From Pseudoxanthomonas sp. (lineage in GTDB: Bacteria > Pseudomonadota > Gammaproteobacteria > Xanthomonadales > Xanthomonadaceae): a DNA stretch of 64,000 nucleotides. Shown in pieces: positions 41,496-50,556 of this stretch. Where the stretch lies: assembly GCF_024710765.1 (NCBI RefSeq), contig NZ_JANJUE010000163.1, positions 40,832 to 104,831 on the forward strand, given 5' to 3'. Numbering within the stretch: position 1 is the first letter of the stretch; every line of letters starts with the position of its first letter. The translations under genes were made by a program, and so were the position numbers. The notes beneath the pieces are model-generated. The model searched no databases. It saw nothing but the letters and a program-made list of their open reading frames with translations, and had not been told where the DNA came from.

Positions 41496-43226
41496 ATGCT
41501 CCTACGCCGCACCCTGCCCGCCACCGCCCTGCTGACCTGCGCCGCGCTGGCCCACGCCCAGGCGCCCCGGGTCATCGCCATCGGCCAGGTGCAGGGCACT
41601 GGCACGGCCAGTCCGCTAGTGGGCCAGACGGTGACGGTCGAAGGCGTGGTCACGGCGGATTTCCCCCAGGGCCTGGGCGGCTTCTTCCTGCAGGATGGCG
41701 GAGACGGCGATCCGGCGAGTTCGGACGCGGTGTTCGTGCCGATGGCGTTCGACGCCAACGCAGACGACGGCGAGGTTCCGCAGGTCGGCCAGCGCTACCG
41801 CGTGCGCGGTGAAGTCACCGAGCTGGAACTTGGCAGGCAGGGCAGCCGGCTGACCGCGATCACCGCGGACGACATCGAACGCCTCGGCGGGGCGGCGTCC
41901 GTACCGGCACCGGTCGTGCTGGCCGCCGCGCCCGCGGACTGGGAGGCGCTGGAAGGCATGCGCGTGCGCATCGGCGCGCCGCTCACCGTCAGCGGCACCG
42001 ATCAGGTCGAGCGGTTCGGCGAACTCACCACCGCGTTCGAGGGCCGGCTCTGGCAACCCAGCGAGGTGGCCGCGCCCGGCAGCGAGGCGTTCCAGCGGGT
42101 GCTGGAGGACAACGCGCGCCGCCGGCTGACCCTGGACGACGGCAGCGGCGAACGGGATCCCAAGTCGATCGGCTGGCTCGGCACCCAGCCCGTTCCGCGG
42201 GTCGGCACGGTCCTGGAGGATGTGGAAGGCATCGTCGACGAGCGCCACGGCAGCCATCGGCTGCAGCTGACCGGCCCGCTGGCGCTGCCAACCGCCGCCT
42301 ACCCGCTCGCGCCCCGTGTGCCGGGAACGCTGAAAATCGCCGCCTTCAACCTGGAAAACCTGTTCAACGGCGACGGCCGTGGCGGTGGCTTTCCGACACC
42401 GCGCGGGGCGAAGACCCCCGCGCAGTTGCAGGCGCAGCTGGCCAAGCTGGTCGCCACCGTGCGCGCGCTCGACGCCGACGTCGCGGCGCTGATGGAACTG
42501 GAAAACGATGGCTACGGGCCCGAATCCAGCCTGGCCCAGTTCGTCGCCGCGCTGAACGCGCGGGGCGGCGACTGGCGCTTCGTCGATGCCGGCGAGGGCC
42601 CAGGACCGGACACCATCCGGGTCGGCCTGATCTACCGTGCTTCGCGGGTCACCCCGGTCGGCAAGCCCGCCACCCTGACCGGCGGTCCGTTCGGCGATCG
42701 CAGCCGGGTGCCGCTGGCGCAGGCGTTCCGCCGCGGCCAGGGGCCGGCGTTCGTGGTGGTGGCCAACCACTTCAAGTCCAAGGGCTGTTCGGAAGCCACC
42801 GGCGCCGACCAGGACCAGGGCGACACCCAGGGCTGCTGGAACGCGCTGCGGCTGGATTCGGCGCATCGCCTGGACGCCTGGCTGAAACAGGATCCGACCG
42901 GCCAGGGCAGCGCGATGAAGGTCATCCTGGGCGACTTCAACGCCTACGCGATGGAGGACCCGGTGCGCTGGCTGCGCGAGGCCGGCTGGCGCGACGCCTT
43001 CGCCGTGGCCAAGGTGAAGCAGCCCTACAGCTACGTCTACAACGGCCTGACCGGCCGCCTGGACCATGCGCTGCTCAGCCCCGCGCTGGCCGGCCGCCTG
43101 CGCGGCGCGGCCGAGTGGCACCTCAACGCCGATTCGGCCGACAGCGCGGGCTATCCGCACGGCGATCCCGCCCAGCCCTGGCGCAGCTCGGATCATGATC
43201 CGCTGCTGCTGGGGTTCGATCTCTGA
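41496..43226 (+). CDS. Extracellular endonuclease/exonuclease/phosphatase-family nuclease (ExeM/NucH-like)
   Basis: Signal peptide MLLRRTLPATALLTCAALAHA; OB-like N-term; KIAAFNLENLFNG, VANHFKSKGC, ILGDFNAYAMEDP, SSDHDPLLLGF. Confidence 0.92.
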   Translation: MLLRRTLPATALLTCAALAHAQAPRVIAIGQVQGTGTASPLVGQTVTVEGVVTADFPQGLGGFFLQDGGDGDPASSDAVFVPMAFDANADDGEVPQVGQRYRVRGEVTELELGRQGSRLTAITADDIERLGGAASVPAPVVLAAAPADWEALEGMRVRIGAPLTVSGTDQVERFGELTTAFEGRLWQPSEVAAPGSEAFQRVLEDNARRRLTLDDGSGERDPKSIGWLGTQPVPRVGTVLEDVEGIVDERHGSHRLQLTGPLALPTAAYPLAPRVPGTLKIAAFNLENLFNGDGRGGGFPTPRGAKTPAQLQAQLAKLVATVRALDADVAALMELENDGYGPESSLAQFVAALNARGGDWRFVDAGEGPGPDTIRVGLIYRASRVTPVGKPATLTGGPFGDRSRVPLAQAFRRGQGPAFVVVANHFKSKGCSEATGADQDQGDTQGCWNALRLDSAHRLDAWLKQDPTGQGSAMKVILGDFNAYAMEDPVRWLREAGWRDAFAVAKVKQPYSYVYNGLTGRLDHALLSPALAGRLRGAAEWHLNADSADSAGYPHGDPAQPWRSSDHDPLLLGFDL

Positions 43227-43364
43227 GTGGGCGGATGCCGGTTTTCACGGGAAAAGCCTGCCTCTGTTTGCCTTTGGAAGAGCAAATCCCCCCGTCGCCT
43301 GCGGCGCCGGCCCCCTTTTTCAAAGGGGGCGATGCCCCATGCATGGGACCGCTCTTGTCTCTCG

Positions 43365-43470
43365 CTTGACCCGCCGTTCGGCTGTTGAAAGCGAAAAAGG
43401 GGGACCCAGGGGGATTTGTTCTTCGCGCCAACCACAGGCGCTTTTCAACAGCAGCCGAGTGGCGGGTCAA
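43365..43470. repeat. Inverted pair of the dispersed repeat downstream of nuclease gene
   Basis: CTTGACCCGCCGTTCGGCTGTTGAAAGCG ... CTTTTCAACAGCAGCCGAGTGGCGGGTCAA. Confidence 0.6.
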
Positions 43471-43606
43471 TCCCCGTCACGTCGACCCATCCTTGCTTCG
43501 ACAGCGCCACACCTGAACCAGGGCCGCGGGACCCCCGCTGCTACAATTCGCGCCCTTCGCGTCCGGCTTCTCGCCGGATCACGCCAGCCGCAGCCCGGGC
43601 CAGCCC

Positions 43607-46600
43607 ATGACCAGCACCGCCGAACTCACCTCGCCGTCGTCCGCCAACACTCCGCAGATCGGCGTGCTGGACAACGACTACACCCTTGAGCACAAGTACA
43701 CCCGCACCGACGGCCGCATCTACCTGAGCGGCGTGCAGGCGCTGGTCCGGCTGCCGTTGATGCAGCGCCTGCGCGATCAGGCCGCCGGCCTGAACACCGC
43801 TGGCTTCATCAGTGGCTATCGCGGCTCGCCGCTGGGTGGCTTCGACCTGGAACTGTGGCGCGCGCGCAAGCACCTGGAGGCGGCGGCGGTGAAGTTCACC
43901 CCCGGCCTCAACGAGGATCTGGGCGCGACCATGGTCTGGGGCACCCAGCAGACCAACCTGTTCCCCGGCGCCAAGGTCGATGGCGTGTACTCGATGTGGT
44001 ACGGCAAGGGTCCGGGCGTGGATCGCTGCGGCGACGTGTTCAAGCACGGCAACGCCGCCGGCACCTCGAAGCACGGTGGCGTGCTGGCGCTGGCCGCCGA
44101 CGACCATGCCTGCCGCAGTTCGACCCTGCCGCATGGTTCGGAAGACGAATTCGTCAGCGCGATGATGCCGGTGCTAAACCCGGCCGGCGTGCAGGACATC
44201 CTCGACATGGGCCTGGTGGGCTGGGCGATGAGCCGCTACACCGGGCGCTGGGTCGGCTTCAAGACGATCGCCGAAACGGTGGAATCCTCGGCGTCGGTGG
44301 AAGTGAACCCGTTCGCGCGCACGATCCTGCTGCCGGAAGATTTCGACATGCCCGCCGGCGGCCTCAACATCCGCTGGCCGGATCCGCCGCTGGACCAGGA
44401 AATGCGCCTGCACCGCTATGCGGTCAAGGCCGCGCAGGCGTTCGCCCGCGCCAACGGCCTGGATCGCATCGTGCTGGATTCGCCGCGCGCGCGGCTGGGC
44501 ATCGTCACCACCGGCAAGAGCTACCTGGACGTGCTGCAGGCGCTGGAGTACCTGGGCCTGGACGAGCGCGCCTGCGCCGACATCGGCATCCGCGTGTACA
44601 AGGTCGGCATGACCTGGCCGCTGGAGCCTGTCGGCATCGCCGAATTCGCGCGCGGCCTGGAGGACATCGTGGTGGTGGAGGAGAAGCGCGCCTTCATCGA
44701 GCGGCAGATGAAGGAGTACATGTACAACTGGCCGGGCCAGCGCCCGAGCATCGTCGGCAAGTACGACGAGGCCGGCGAGTGGATCCTGCCGAGCACCGGC
44801 GAGCTGACCCCGGCGACGATCGCCGGCGTGATCGGCCGCCGCATCCAGCGCCTGCTTCAATCCAGCTCGATCAGCAATGATTCCATCGAACAGCGCCTGC
44901 GCTGGATGGAGGAGAAGGAAGCCGAGCTCGCGCTGCCGCGCGCCAGCTTCCCGCGCGTGCCGCACTATTGCAGCGGCTGCCCGCACAACACCTCCACGGT
45001 GGTGCCGGAAGGCTCGCGCGCGCTCGGCGGCATCGGCTGCCACTACATGGTGACGTGGATGGATCGCGACACCGACACCTTCACCCACATGGGCGGCGAA
45101 GGCGTCACCTGGTCCGGGCAGGCGCCGTTCACCGAAACCGAGCACGTGTTCCAGAACCTCGGCGACGGCACCTTCTTCCATTCCGGATCGCTGGCGGTGC
45201 GGCAGTCGGTCGCCACCGGCGTCAACATCACCTACAAGATCCTCTACAACGACGCGGTCGCGATGACCGGCGGCCAGCCGGTGGACGGCACCCTGAGCGT
45301 GCCGCAGATCGCCCACATGATGCGCGCCGAGGGCGTGGATACGATCGTCGTGGTCAGCGACGACGTGCGCAAATGGAGCCGCCGCGAACTGTTCCCGACC
45401 GGCGTGGAATTCCATGACCGCAAGCAGCTGGAAGACGTGCAGAAGCAGCTGCGCAAGGTGAAGGGCGTTTCCATCCTCATCTACGACCAGGTCTGCGCGA
45501 CCGAGAAGCGCCGTCGCCGCAAGCGCGGCAAGCTGCCGGATCCGGCCAAGCGCACGATGGTCAACACGCTGGTCTGCGAAGGCTGCGGCGATTGCGGCGT
45601 GAAGAGCTTCTGCGTGTCGGTGCTGCCGAAGGAAACCGAGTTCGGGCGCAAGCGCGAGATTGATCAGTCCAACTGCAACAAGGACTTCTCCTGCGTCAAC
45701 GGCTTCTGCCCGAGTTTCGTCACCGTCCATGGCGGCAATCCGCGCAAGGGCAACATGCTTGATAAGAGCCGAGCCACCGTGGCCGAGAAGCTGGACAACC
45801 TGCCGGCGCCGACCTTCAAGTCGGATCTGGCCCAGCCCTGGAACATCCTGATCACCGGCGTCGGCGGCACCGGCGTGGTGACCATCGGCGCACTGCTGGG
45901 CATGGCCGGCCATCTGGAAGGCAAGGGTGCCAGCGTGCTGGATCAGACCGGCCTGGCCCAGAAGGGCGGCGCGGTGACCACCCACATCCGCATCGCCCGC
46001 ACCCCGGAGGACATCCACGCCGTGCGCATCGCCGCCGGCGAGGCCGATCTGGTGCTGGGTTGCGACATGGTGGTGGTGAACGACTACTGGGCGCTGTCCA
46101 AGGTGCGCGGCGAGCGCTCGCACGTGGTGCTCAACACCTACGAGGCGATGCCCGGCACTTTCACCACCCATCCGGACATGCAGTTCCCGGCCACCGACAT
46201 CATCGCCGGCGTGAAAGTCGCGCTGGGCGGCCGCGATCCGATGCTGGTCGACGCTACCCAGCTGGCCACCGCGCTGATGGGCGACGCCATCGCCGCCAAC
46301 CTGTTCATGCTCGGCTACGCCTGGCAGCAGGGCCTGGTGCCGATCTCGTTCGACGCCATCATGCGCGCGGTCGAACTCAACGGCGCGGCGATCGAGATGA
46401 ACCGGCGCGCGTTCGCCTGGGGCCGCCTGGCGGTGGTCGATCCGCAGGCGGTGCAGGAAGCCGCCGGCCTGATCCGCAACGCCCAGACCGAATCCGAGCG
46501 CACCCCGCGCAACCTGCGGATCCTGCCGCCGGGCGAGTGGGAAAGCACCGAGTGGGGCGCCAACGCCGCGCCGCGCAATCCGGACAACGAGAGCGAACTG

Positions 46601-47335
46601 CGCGGCCTGCCGGAAGGCGGCGCGGCTGGCGGCGAAGTGGCGTTCCTGCCGCTGGACGACCTGCGCCTGTCGCGCTCGCTGGACGAATTGATCGCCCGTC
46701 GCGTGGCCTTCCTCACCGACTACCAGGACGCCGCCTACGCCAGCCGCTACCGCGATCTGGTCACCCGCGTGCGCGCCGCCGAGAACGTCAAGGCGCCGGG
46801 TTCCACCGCGCTGACCGAAGCGGTCGCCCGCTATTTCTTCAAGCTGATGGCCTACAAGGACGAGTACGAGGTGGCGCGCCTGTACACCAGCGGCGAGTTC
46901 CAGCGCCGCCTGCAGCAGCAGTTCGACGGCGACTACGAGGTGCATTTCCACCTGGCGCCGCCGCTGTTCGCCAAGAAGGATGCGCAGGGCCGGTTGATCA
47001 AGAAGGAATACGGCCCGTGGGTGTTCAAGGCATTCGGCCTGCTGGCGAAGCTGCGTTTCCTGCGCGGCGGTGCCTTCGACGTATTCGGCCGTACCGCCGA
47101 GCGCCGCGGCGAGCGCCAATTGATCGGCGACTACGAGCGCACCCTGGATCAGCTGCTCGGTTCGCTGGACGCCGAACGCCTGGGCCTGGCGGTGGACATC
47201 GCCAGCATTCCCGAACACATCCGCGGCTACGGCCACGTCAAGGAACGCCACCTGCACGAAGCCAAGGCGCGCGAAGCCGAGCTGCTCGCGCAGTGGAACA
47301 ATCCCAAGGCCCTGCGCATCGTCCAGGTCGCCTGA
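43607..47335 (+). CDS. Fused indolepyruvate ferredoxin oxidoreductase (IorA/IorB-type, 1242 aa)
   Basis: FISGYRGSPLGGFD, KSYLDVLQALEYLGL, CSGCPHNTS, CEGCGDCGVKSFC, ITGVGGTGVVTIGALLGMAGHLEGKG. Confidence 0.93.
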   Translation: MTSTAELTSPSSANTPQIGVLDNDYTLEHKYTRTDGRIYLSGVQALVRLPLMQRLRDQAAGLNTAGFISGYRGSPLGGFDLELWRARKHLEAAAVKFTPGLNEDLGATMVWGTQQTNLFPGAKVDGVYSMWYGKGPGVDRCGDVFKHGNAAGTSKHGGVLALAADDHACRSSTLPHGSEDEFVSAMMPVLNPAGVQDILDMGLVGWAMSRYTGRWVGFKTIAETVESSASVEVNPFARTILLPEDFDMPAGGLNIRWPDPPLDQEMRLHRYAVKAAQAFARANGLDRIVLDSPRARLGIVTTGKSYLDVLQALEYLGLDERACADIGIRVYKVGMTWPLEPVGIAEFARGLEDIVVVEEKRAFIERQMKEYMYNWPGQRPSIVGKYDEAGEWILPSTGELTPATIAGVIGRRIQRLLQSSSISNDSIEQRLRWMEEKEAELALPRASFPRVPHYCSGCPHNTSTVVPEGSRALGGIGCHYMVTWMDRDTDTFTHMGGEGVTWSGQAPFTETEHVFQNLGDGTFFHSGSLAVRQSVATGVNITYKILYNDAVAMTGGQPVDGTLSVPQIAHMMRAEGVDTIVVVSDDVRKWSRRELFPTGVEFHDRKQLEDVQKQLRKVKGVSILIYDQVCATEKRRRRKRGKLPDPAKRTMVNTLVCEGCGDCGVKSFCVSVLPKETEFGRKREIDQSNCNKDFSCVNGFCPSFVTVHGGNPRKGNMLDKSRATVAEKLDNLPAPTFKSDLAQPWNILITGVGGTGVVTIGALLGMAGHLEGKGASVLDQTGLAQKGGAVTTHIRIARTPEDIHAVRIAAGEADLVLGCDMVVVNDYWALSKVRGERSHVVLNTYEAMPGTFTTHPDMQFPATDIIAGVKVALGGRDPMLVDATQLATALMGDAIAANLFMLGYAWQQGLVPISFDAIMRAVELNGAAIEMNRRAFAWGRLAVVDPQAVQEAAGLIRNAQTESERTPRNLRILPPGEWESTEWGANAAPRNPDNESELRGLPEGGAAGGEVAFLPLDDLRLSRSLDELIARRVAFLTDYQDAAYASRYRDLVTRVRAAENVKAPGSTALTEAVARYFFKLMAYKDEYEVARLYTSGEFQRRLQQQFDGDYEVHFHLAPPLFAKKDAQGRLIKKEYGPWVFKAFGLLAKLRFLRGGAFDVFGRTAERRGERQLIGDYERTLDQLLGSLDAERLGLAVDIASIPEHIRGYGHVKERHLHEAKAREAELLAQWNNPKALRIVQVA

Positions 47336-47350
47336 CCGGCGCATCATCGG

Positions 47351-47387
47351 GAAGAAAAACCCGCCACCCGGCGGGTTTTTTTCTGCC
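47351..47387 (+). terminator. Rho-independent terminator
   Basis: AAAAACCCGCCACCCGGCGGGTTTTTTT. Confidence 0.9.
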
Positions 47388-47583
47388 AGGGTCGATCGCA
47401 TGCGCGGGTCCAGTCGGGCTTGTCCTGCCACCGCCGTCGGGCATGGGCCGGCGCGTGCCGATGTCTGCGAAACCTGTTTCCAGGAAAGAAACGCAAAGCG
47501 AGTGGAGCACGACGCCACTCGCCCCGATGCGCGCGCTCGACCTAGACTCGCTTACCACCGAGTCAAGGAGGCATGACAGGACC

Positions 47584-48087
47584 ATGTTTCGGAAACACCT
47601 ACCCAGGCCGCGCTGGCTTGTCCTCGCCGCGCTCGCGCCTCTCATCCTCACGTCCTGTGATGCGCTCTACTCCCGGCGCATTTTCGTCCGCGACACCGCC
47701 GCCTCGCCGGCTTCCGTGGCGGCGGCCGTCGCGGATTTCACCGACAACGGGCCAGGGACCTGCCGGAAGAAAGAAGACTTGCCGCTCTCCTGTTTCATAT
47801 CCAACAACGGCAATGGCTACTTCGAGATCCTGCAGCTGGAAGGCGGCACCGAAGTCTGCTATTTCGCCACCGTCGGGGCCGGCGGCCCGTCCCGCGCGAA
47901 CCGGCGTGCCACGGATCAGTTGGAGGCGAAGCTGGCGGAATCCTTCGGGATGATGGCCGTGACGGTGTCCGAACCGACGCCGTCCCAGTGCGCCCGCCAA
48001 CCCGCCGGACGATCCATCCCCCCGGCCCAGGCAGCACAGGACCGGACGCTCGAAAACTCCCCCGGACCGGCTGTGCAGGATCGCTGA
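47584..48087 (+). CDS. Putative lipoprotein, uncharacterised
   Basis: MFRKHLPRPRWLVLAALAPLILTSCDALYSRR lipobox. Confidence 0.65.
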   Translation: MFRKHLPRPRWLVLAALAPLILTSCDALYSRRIFVRDTAASPASVAAAVADFTDNGPGTCRKKEDLPLSCFISNNGNGYFEILQLEGGTEVCYFATVGAGGPSRANRRATDQLEAKLAESFGMMAVTVSEPTPSQCARQPAGRSIPPAQAAQDRTLENSPGPAVQDR

Positions 48088-48181
48088 TGTTGTTCCCGGC
48101 CCGTCGCCACGATGGCGATCGACGTTCGATGCGCATCGAACGCCCATCGTGCGGCGAAACGATGTGCCCTTCCCGGAAAGC

Positions 48182-49003
48182 CTAGCGTCGCCTCACCTGC
48201 GCCAGCGCGGCGCGCAGCGGTGGCTTCAACGGCAGCGCCAGCTTGCGATAGAGGAACGACAACATCCGCCGCGAGCGCGGCACCCGCCAGGCCAGGCCTT
48301 CCTCGATGGTATAGACGCAGGGCGCGCAGGCGCCGCAGGGCTTGCCGTTGATCGGGCGATGGCAGAACCAGGTCATGTCCATGATCGCGTCCCAGCCGGC
48401 TTCCGCCGCCTCGCGCGCCATGGCCCGCTTGTCGATCTGGAACAGTGGGAAACCGAAATGCCGGAACAGGGTGTACTCGGCGCCGCCTGCATCGCGCGGA
48501 TCCAGCCGATGACTGCGATAGCCGCCGACAGTCTCGAACGATTCCACCCGGTCCGCGAGCAGGGCCTGTACCTTGTCGTCCACGTGCACGCTCAACTCGA
48601 TGCCGTCCAGGCCATGCTGGCGGCAGAACAGCGCCAGCCATTCGTACTGGCTGCCGATGTAGACGCGCGAGCGCACCTCGCGCAGCGCGTCGCTGACTTC
48701 CGGATCGCGCGCGAGGTCCGCGACCCGGAACACCCGCAACGGCCGCAACAGCACCCGCGTTTCCGGATACCGCTCGTGCAGCGCGTCGGTGATGCGCTGG
48801 ATGCTCCGCCGCTCGGTCGCCGTGGATGCGCGGGTCGGGTCCTCCAGGTAATACGGCGTCACCGGCAGCCGGTGCTTGAGCAGCAGCCGCAGCAGCTGGA
48901 AGGTGGAGTCCCAGCCGCTCGTCCACAGCAACGGCACGCCGCGCGCGGCGATTCCGACGATGGCGTGGGCGGACGGAATGACCCGGATGTTCGTTTCCTG
49001 CAT
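48182..49003 (-). CDS. QueC-like PP-loop enzyme (7-cyano-7-deazaguanine synthase superfamily)
   Basis: PP-loop LLWTSGWDSTFQ and CHRPINGKPCGACAPC, matching the C-x8-C-x2-C-x2-C zinc site of QueC. Confidence 0.8.
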   Translation of the reverse strand: MQETNIRVIPSAHAIVGIAARGVPLLWTSGWDSTFQLLRLLLKHRLPVTPYYLEDPTRASTATERRSIQRITDALHERYPETRVLLRPLRVFRVADLARDPEVSDALREVRSRVYIGSQYEWLALFCRQHGLDGIELSVHVDDKVQALLADRVESFETVGGYRSHRLDPRDAGGAEYTLFRHFGFPLFQIDKRAMAREAAEAGWDAIMDMTWFCHRPINGKPCGACAPCVYTIEEGLAWRVPRSRRMLSFLYRKLALPLKPPLRAALAQVRRR

Positions 49004-49392
49004 GTGCGCATGGACTCCGTGCCGATCGTCTCGGCGAGGTGGGAAGCGCATCCACAACGGCAAAGCAGGCACTCTCCGATGCAGCGCGCGCCGATGCTAG
49101 CGCGCGCCCACGCGGATGACGTGCAATTCTCTTCACTCCACCGGATGAACAGGCGATGCCGGCGTTCGCCTTCATGGTCGCCTCATGTTTGTCACGTCGT
49201 TCGTCCACGCGTTCCACATCCATGAACGCGCATGCGTCGCACGAACCGGCCGTCATGTCGCAAGCGCGTGAAGCTGCTTCATTTTTTGCTTCGCCTGCAC
49301 GTTCTGCTCACGCCGCCGATACCCATCATCGCCCACCGGGGTCAACGGCAACGCATCGTTGGCCTCGCCCTTCCTTCCCCCAGGAACGATTC

Positions 49393-50115
49393 ATGCACGC
49401 CCAAGCAATGACACGCGATCAATTCTGGATGTTCGCAGACGAGGCCAAGGAAGCCACCGAAGCGCTGGCCGCACAGCGCATGCAGATCCTCGAACACCTG
49501 TCGCCCGAAGCGCTGCGCCAGGTCTGCATCCAGTACCGGTTCTTCACCATCGACTACATCAGCGATCTCGCCCTGCTGGTGGCGCGCCTGCCGTTCGGCG
49601 GCCTGCGCAGCCTGCTGGGCCAGATCCTGGCCGAGGAACTGGGCGAAGGCGATCCCGCGCGCGCCCATCCCACCGTGTACGACCGCTTCCTCGCCACCAT
49701 CGGCGTGCCGGCGGAAGAACTGGACACGCCGTTGCCCGCCAACGAACACATCCTCAAGGGCCTGACCCGCGACATGGCCAACCACCCGATCGCCTTCGGC
49801 GTCGGCCTGCGCGGCATGGGCGGCGAATGCCTGTGCCAGACCTACCTGTCGGTGATGTTCGAGCACATGCGCCGCAATCCCTACCTGGTCGCCAACGCCG
49901 AGCGCATCGACTGGGAGTTCTGGACCATCCATACCGGCGAGGAGGACATCATCCACGGCGAGCTCACCCGCGCGGCCATCGATGAATACCTGCGCCACGA
50001 TCCGGCGGTGCTGCCCGAACTGGCACGCGGCTACGAGCGCAGCATCTCGGCCTGGAACCTGTTCTGGCAGAACATCCTCGACGCCTGCACGCCGCAGCTG
50101 GAAGCCGCGTCATGA
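49393..50115 (+). CDS. Heme-oxygenase-like iron-containing redox enzyme (PF14518/HDO-type)
   Basis: RFFTIDYISDLALLVARLPFGGLRSLLGQILAEELGEGDPARAHPTVYDRFL, ..EEDIIHGELT..; pattern of acidic/His ligands in a helical protein. Confidence 0.75.
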   Translation: MHAQAMTRDQFWMFADEAKEATEALAAQRMQILEHLSPEALRQVCIQYRFFTIDYISDLALLVARLPFGGLRSLLGQILAEELGEGDPARAHPTVYDRFLATIGVPAEELDTPLPANEHILKGLTRDMANHPIAFGVGLRGMGGECLCQTYLSVMFEHMRRNPYLVANAERIDWEFWTIHTGEEDIIHGELTRAAIDEYLRHDPAVLPELARGYERSISAWNLFWQNILDACTPQLEAAS

Positions 50116-50531
50116 GCGCGATCACCCAGTTCCACCTCGCCTTCCCGGTCCGCGACCTGGACGAGGCGCGCCACTTCTACGGCGACGTCATGGGCTGCCC
50201 GCAGGGGCGCAGCGACGTGTCCTACCAGGACTTCGATTTCTTCGGCCATCACCTGGTCGCGCACATCGGCGGCGACGGCCAGCCGCTGCACAACGGCCGC
50301 TTCGATGGCGAGGCGGTGCCGGTGCCGCACTTTGGCATGAACCTGGACCGGCCCGCGTGGGAAACCCTGGCCCGGCGCCTGAAGGACGCGCAGGTCGATT
50401 TCCACGAAGAGCCGCACCTGCGCCTGAAGGGCAAGCCCGGCCAGCACGTGACCATGTTCCTGTTCGACCCTTCCGGCAACGCGCTGGAATTCAAGTCCTT
50501 CGACGATCCCGAACAGACATTCATCCCCTGA
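50112..50531 (+). CDS. VOC superfamily protein (glyoxalase/extradiol dioxygenase-like)
   Basis: FHLAFPVRDLDEARHFYGDVMGCPQGR..PHFGMNL..MFLFDPSGNALEFKSF; ATGA overlap with upstream gene. Confidence 0.9.
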   Translation: MSAITQFHLAFPVRDLDEARHFYGDVMGCPQGRSDVSYQDFDFFGHHLVAHIGGDGQPLHNGRFDGEAVPVPHFGMNLDRPAWETLARRLKDAQVDFHEEPHLRLKGKPGQHVTMFLFDPSGNALEFKSFDDPEQTFIP

Positions 50532-50556
50532 ATCCTTCTGCTCTACAGGGGCACGG

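Noticed and set aside
44174-47518. 1114-aa ORF antisense to the indolepyruvate oxidoreductase gene
   Set aside because: Shadow frame (repetitive H/Q/G/A), no domain.
48182-49003. QueC-like protein as part of a Qat or CBASS-type defence system
   Set aside because: No cyclase, nuclease, TatD, ubiquitin-like or other defence partners are adjacent; neighbours are metabolic-type enzymes.
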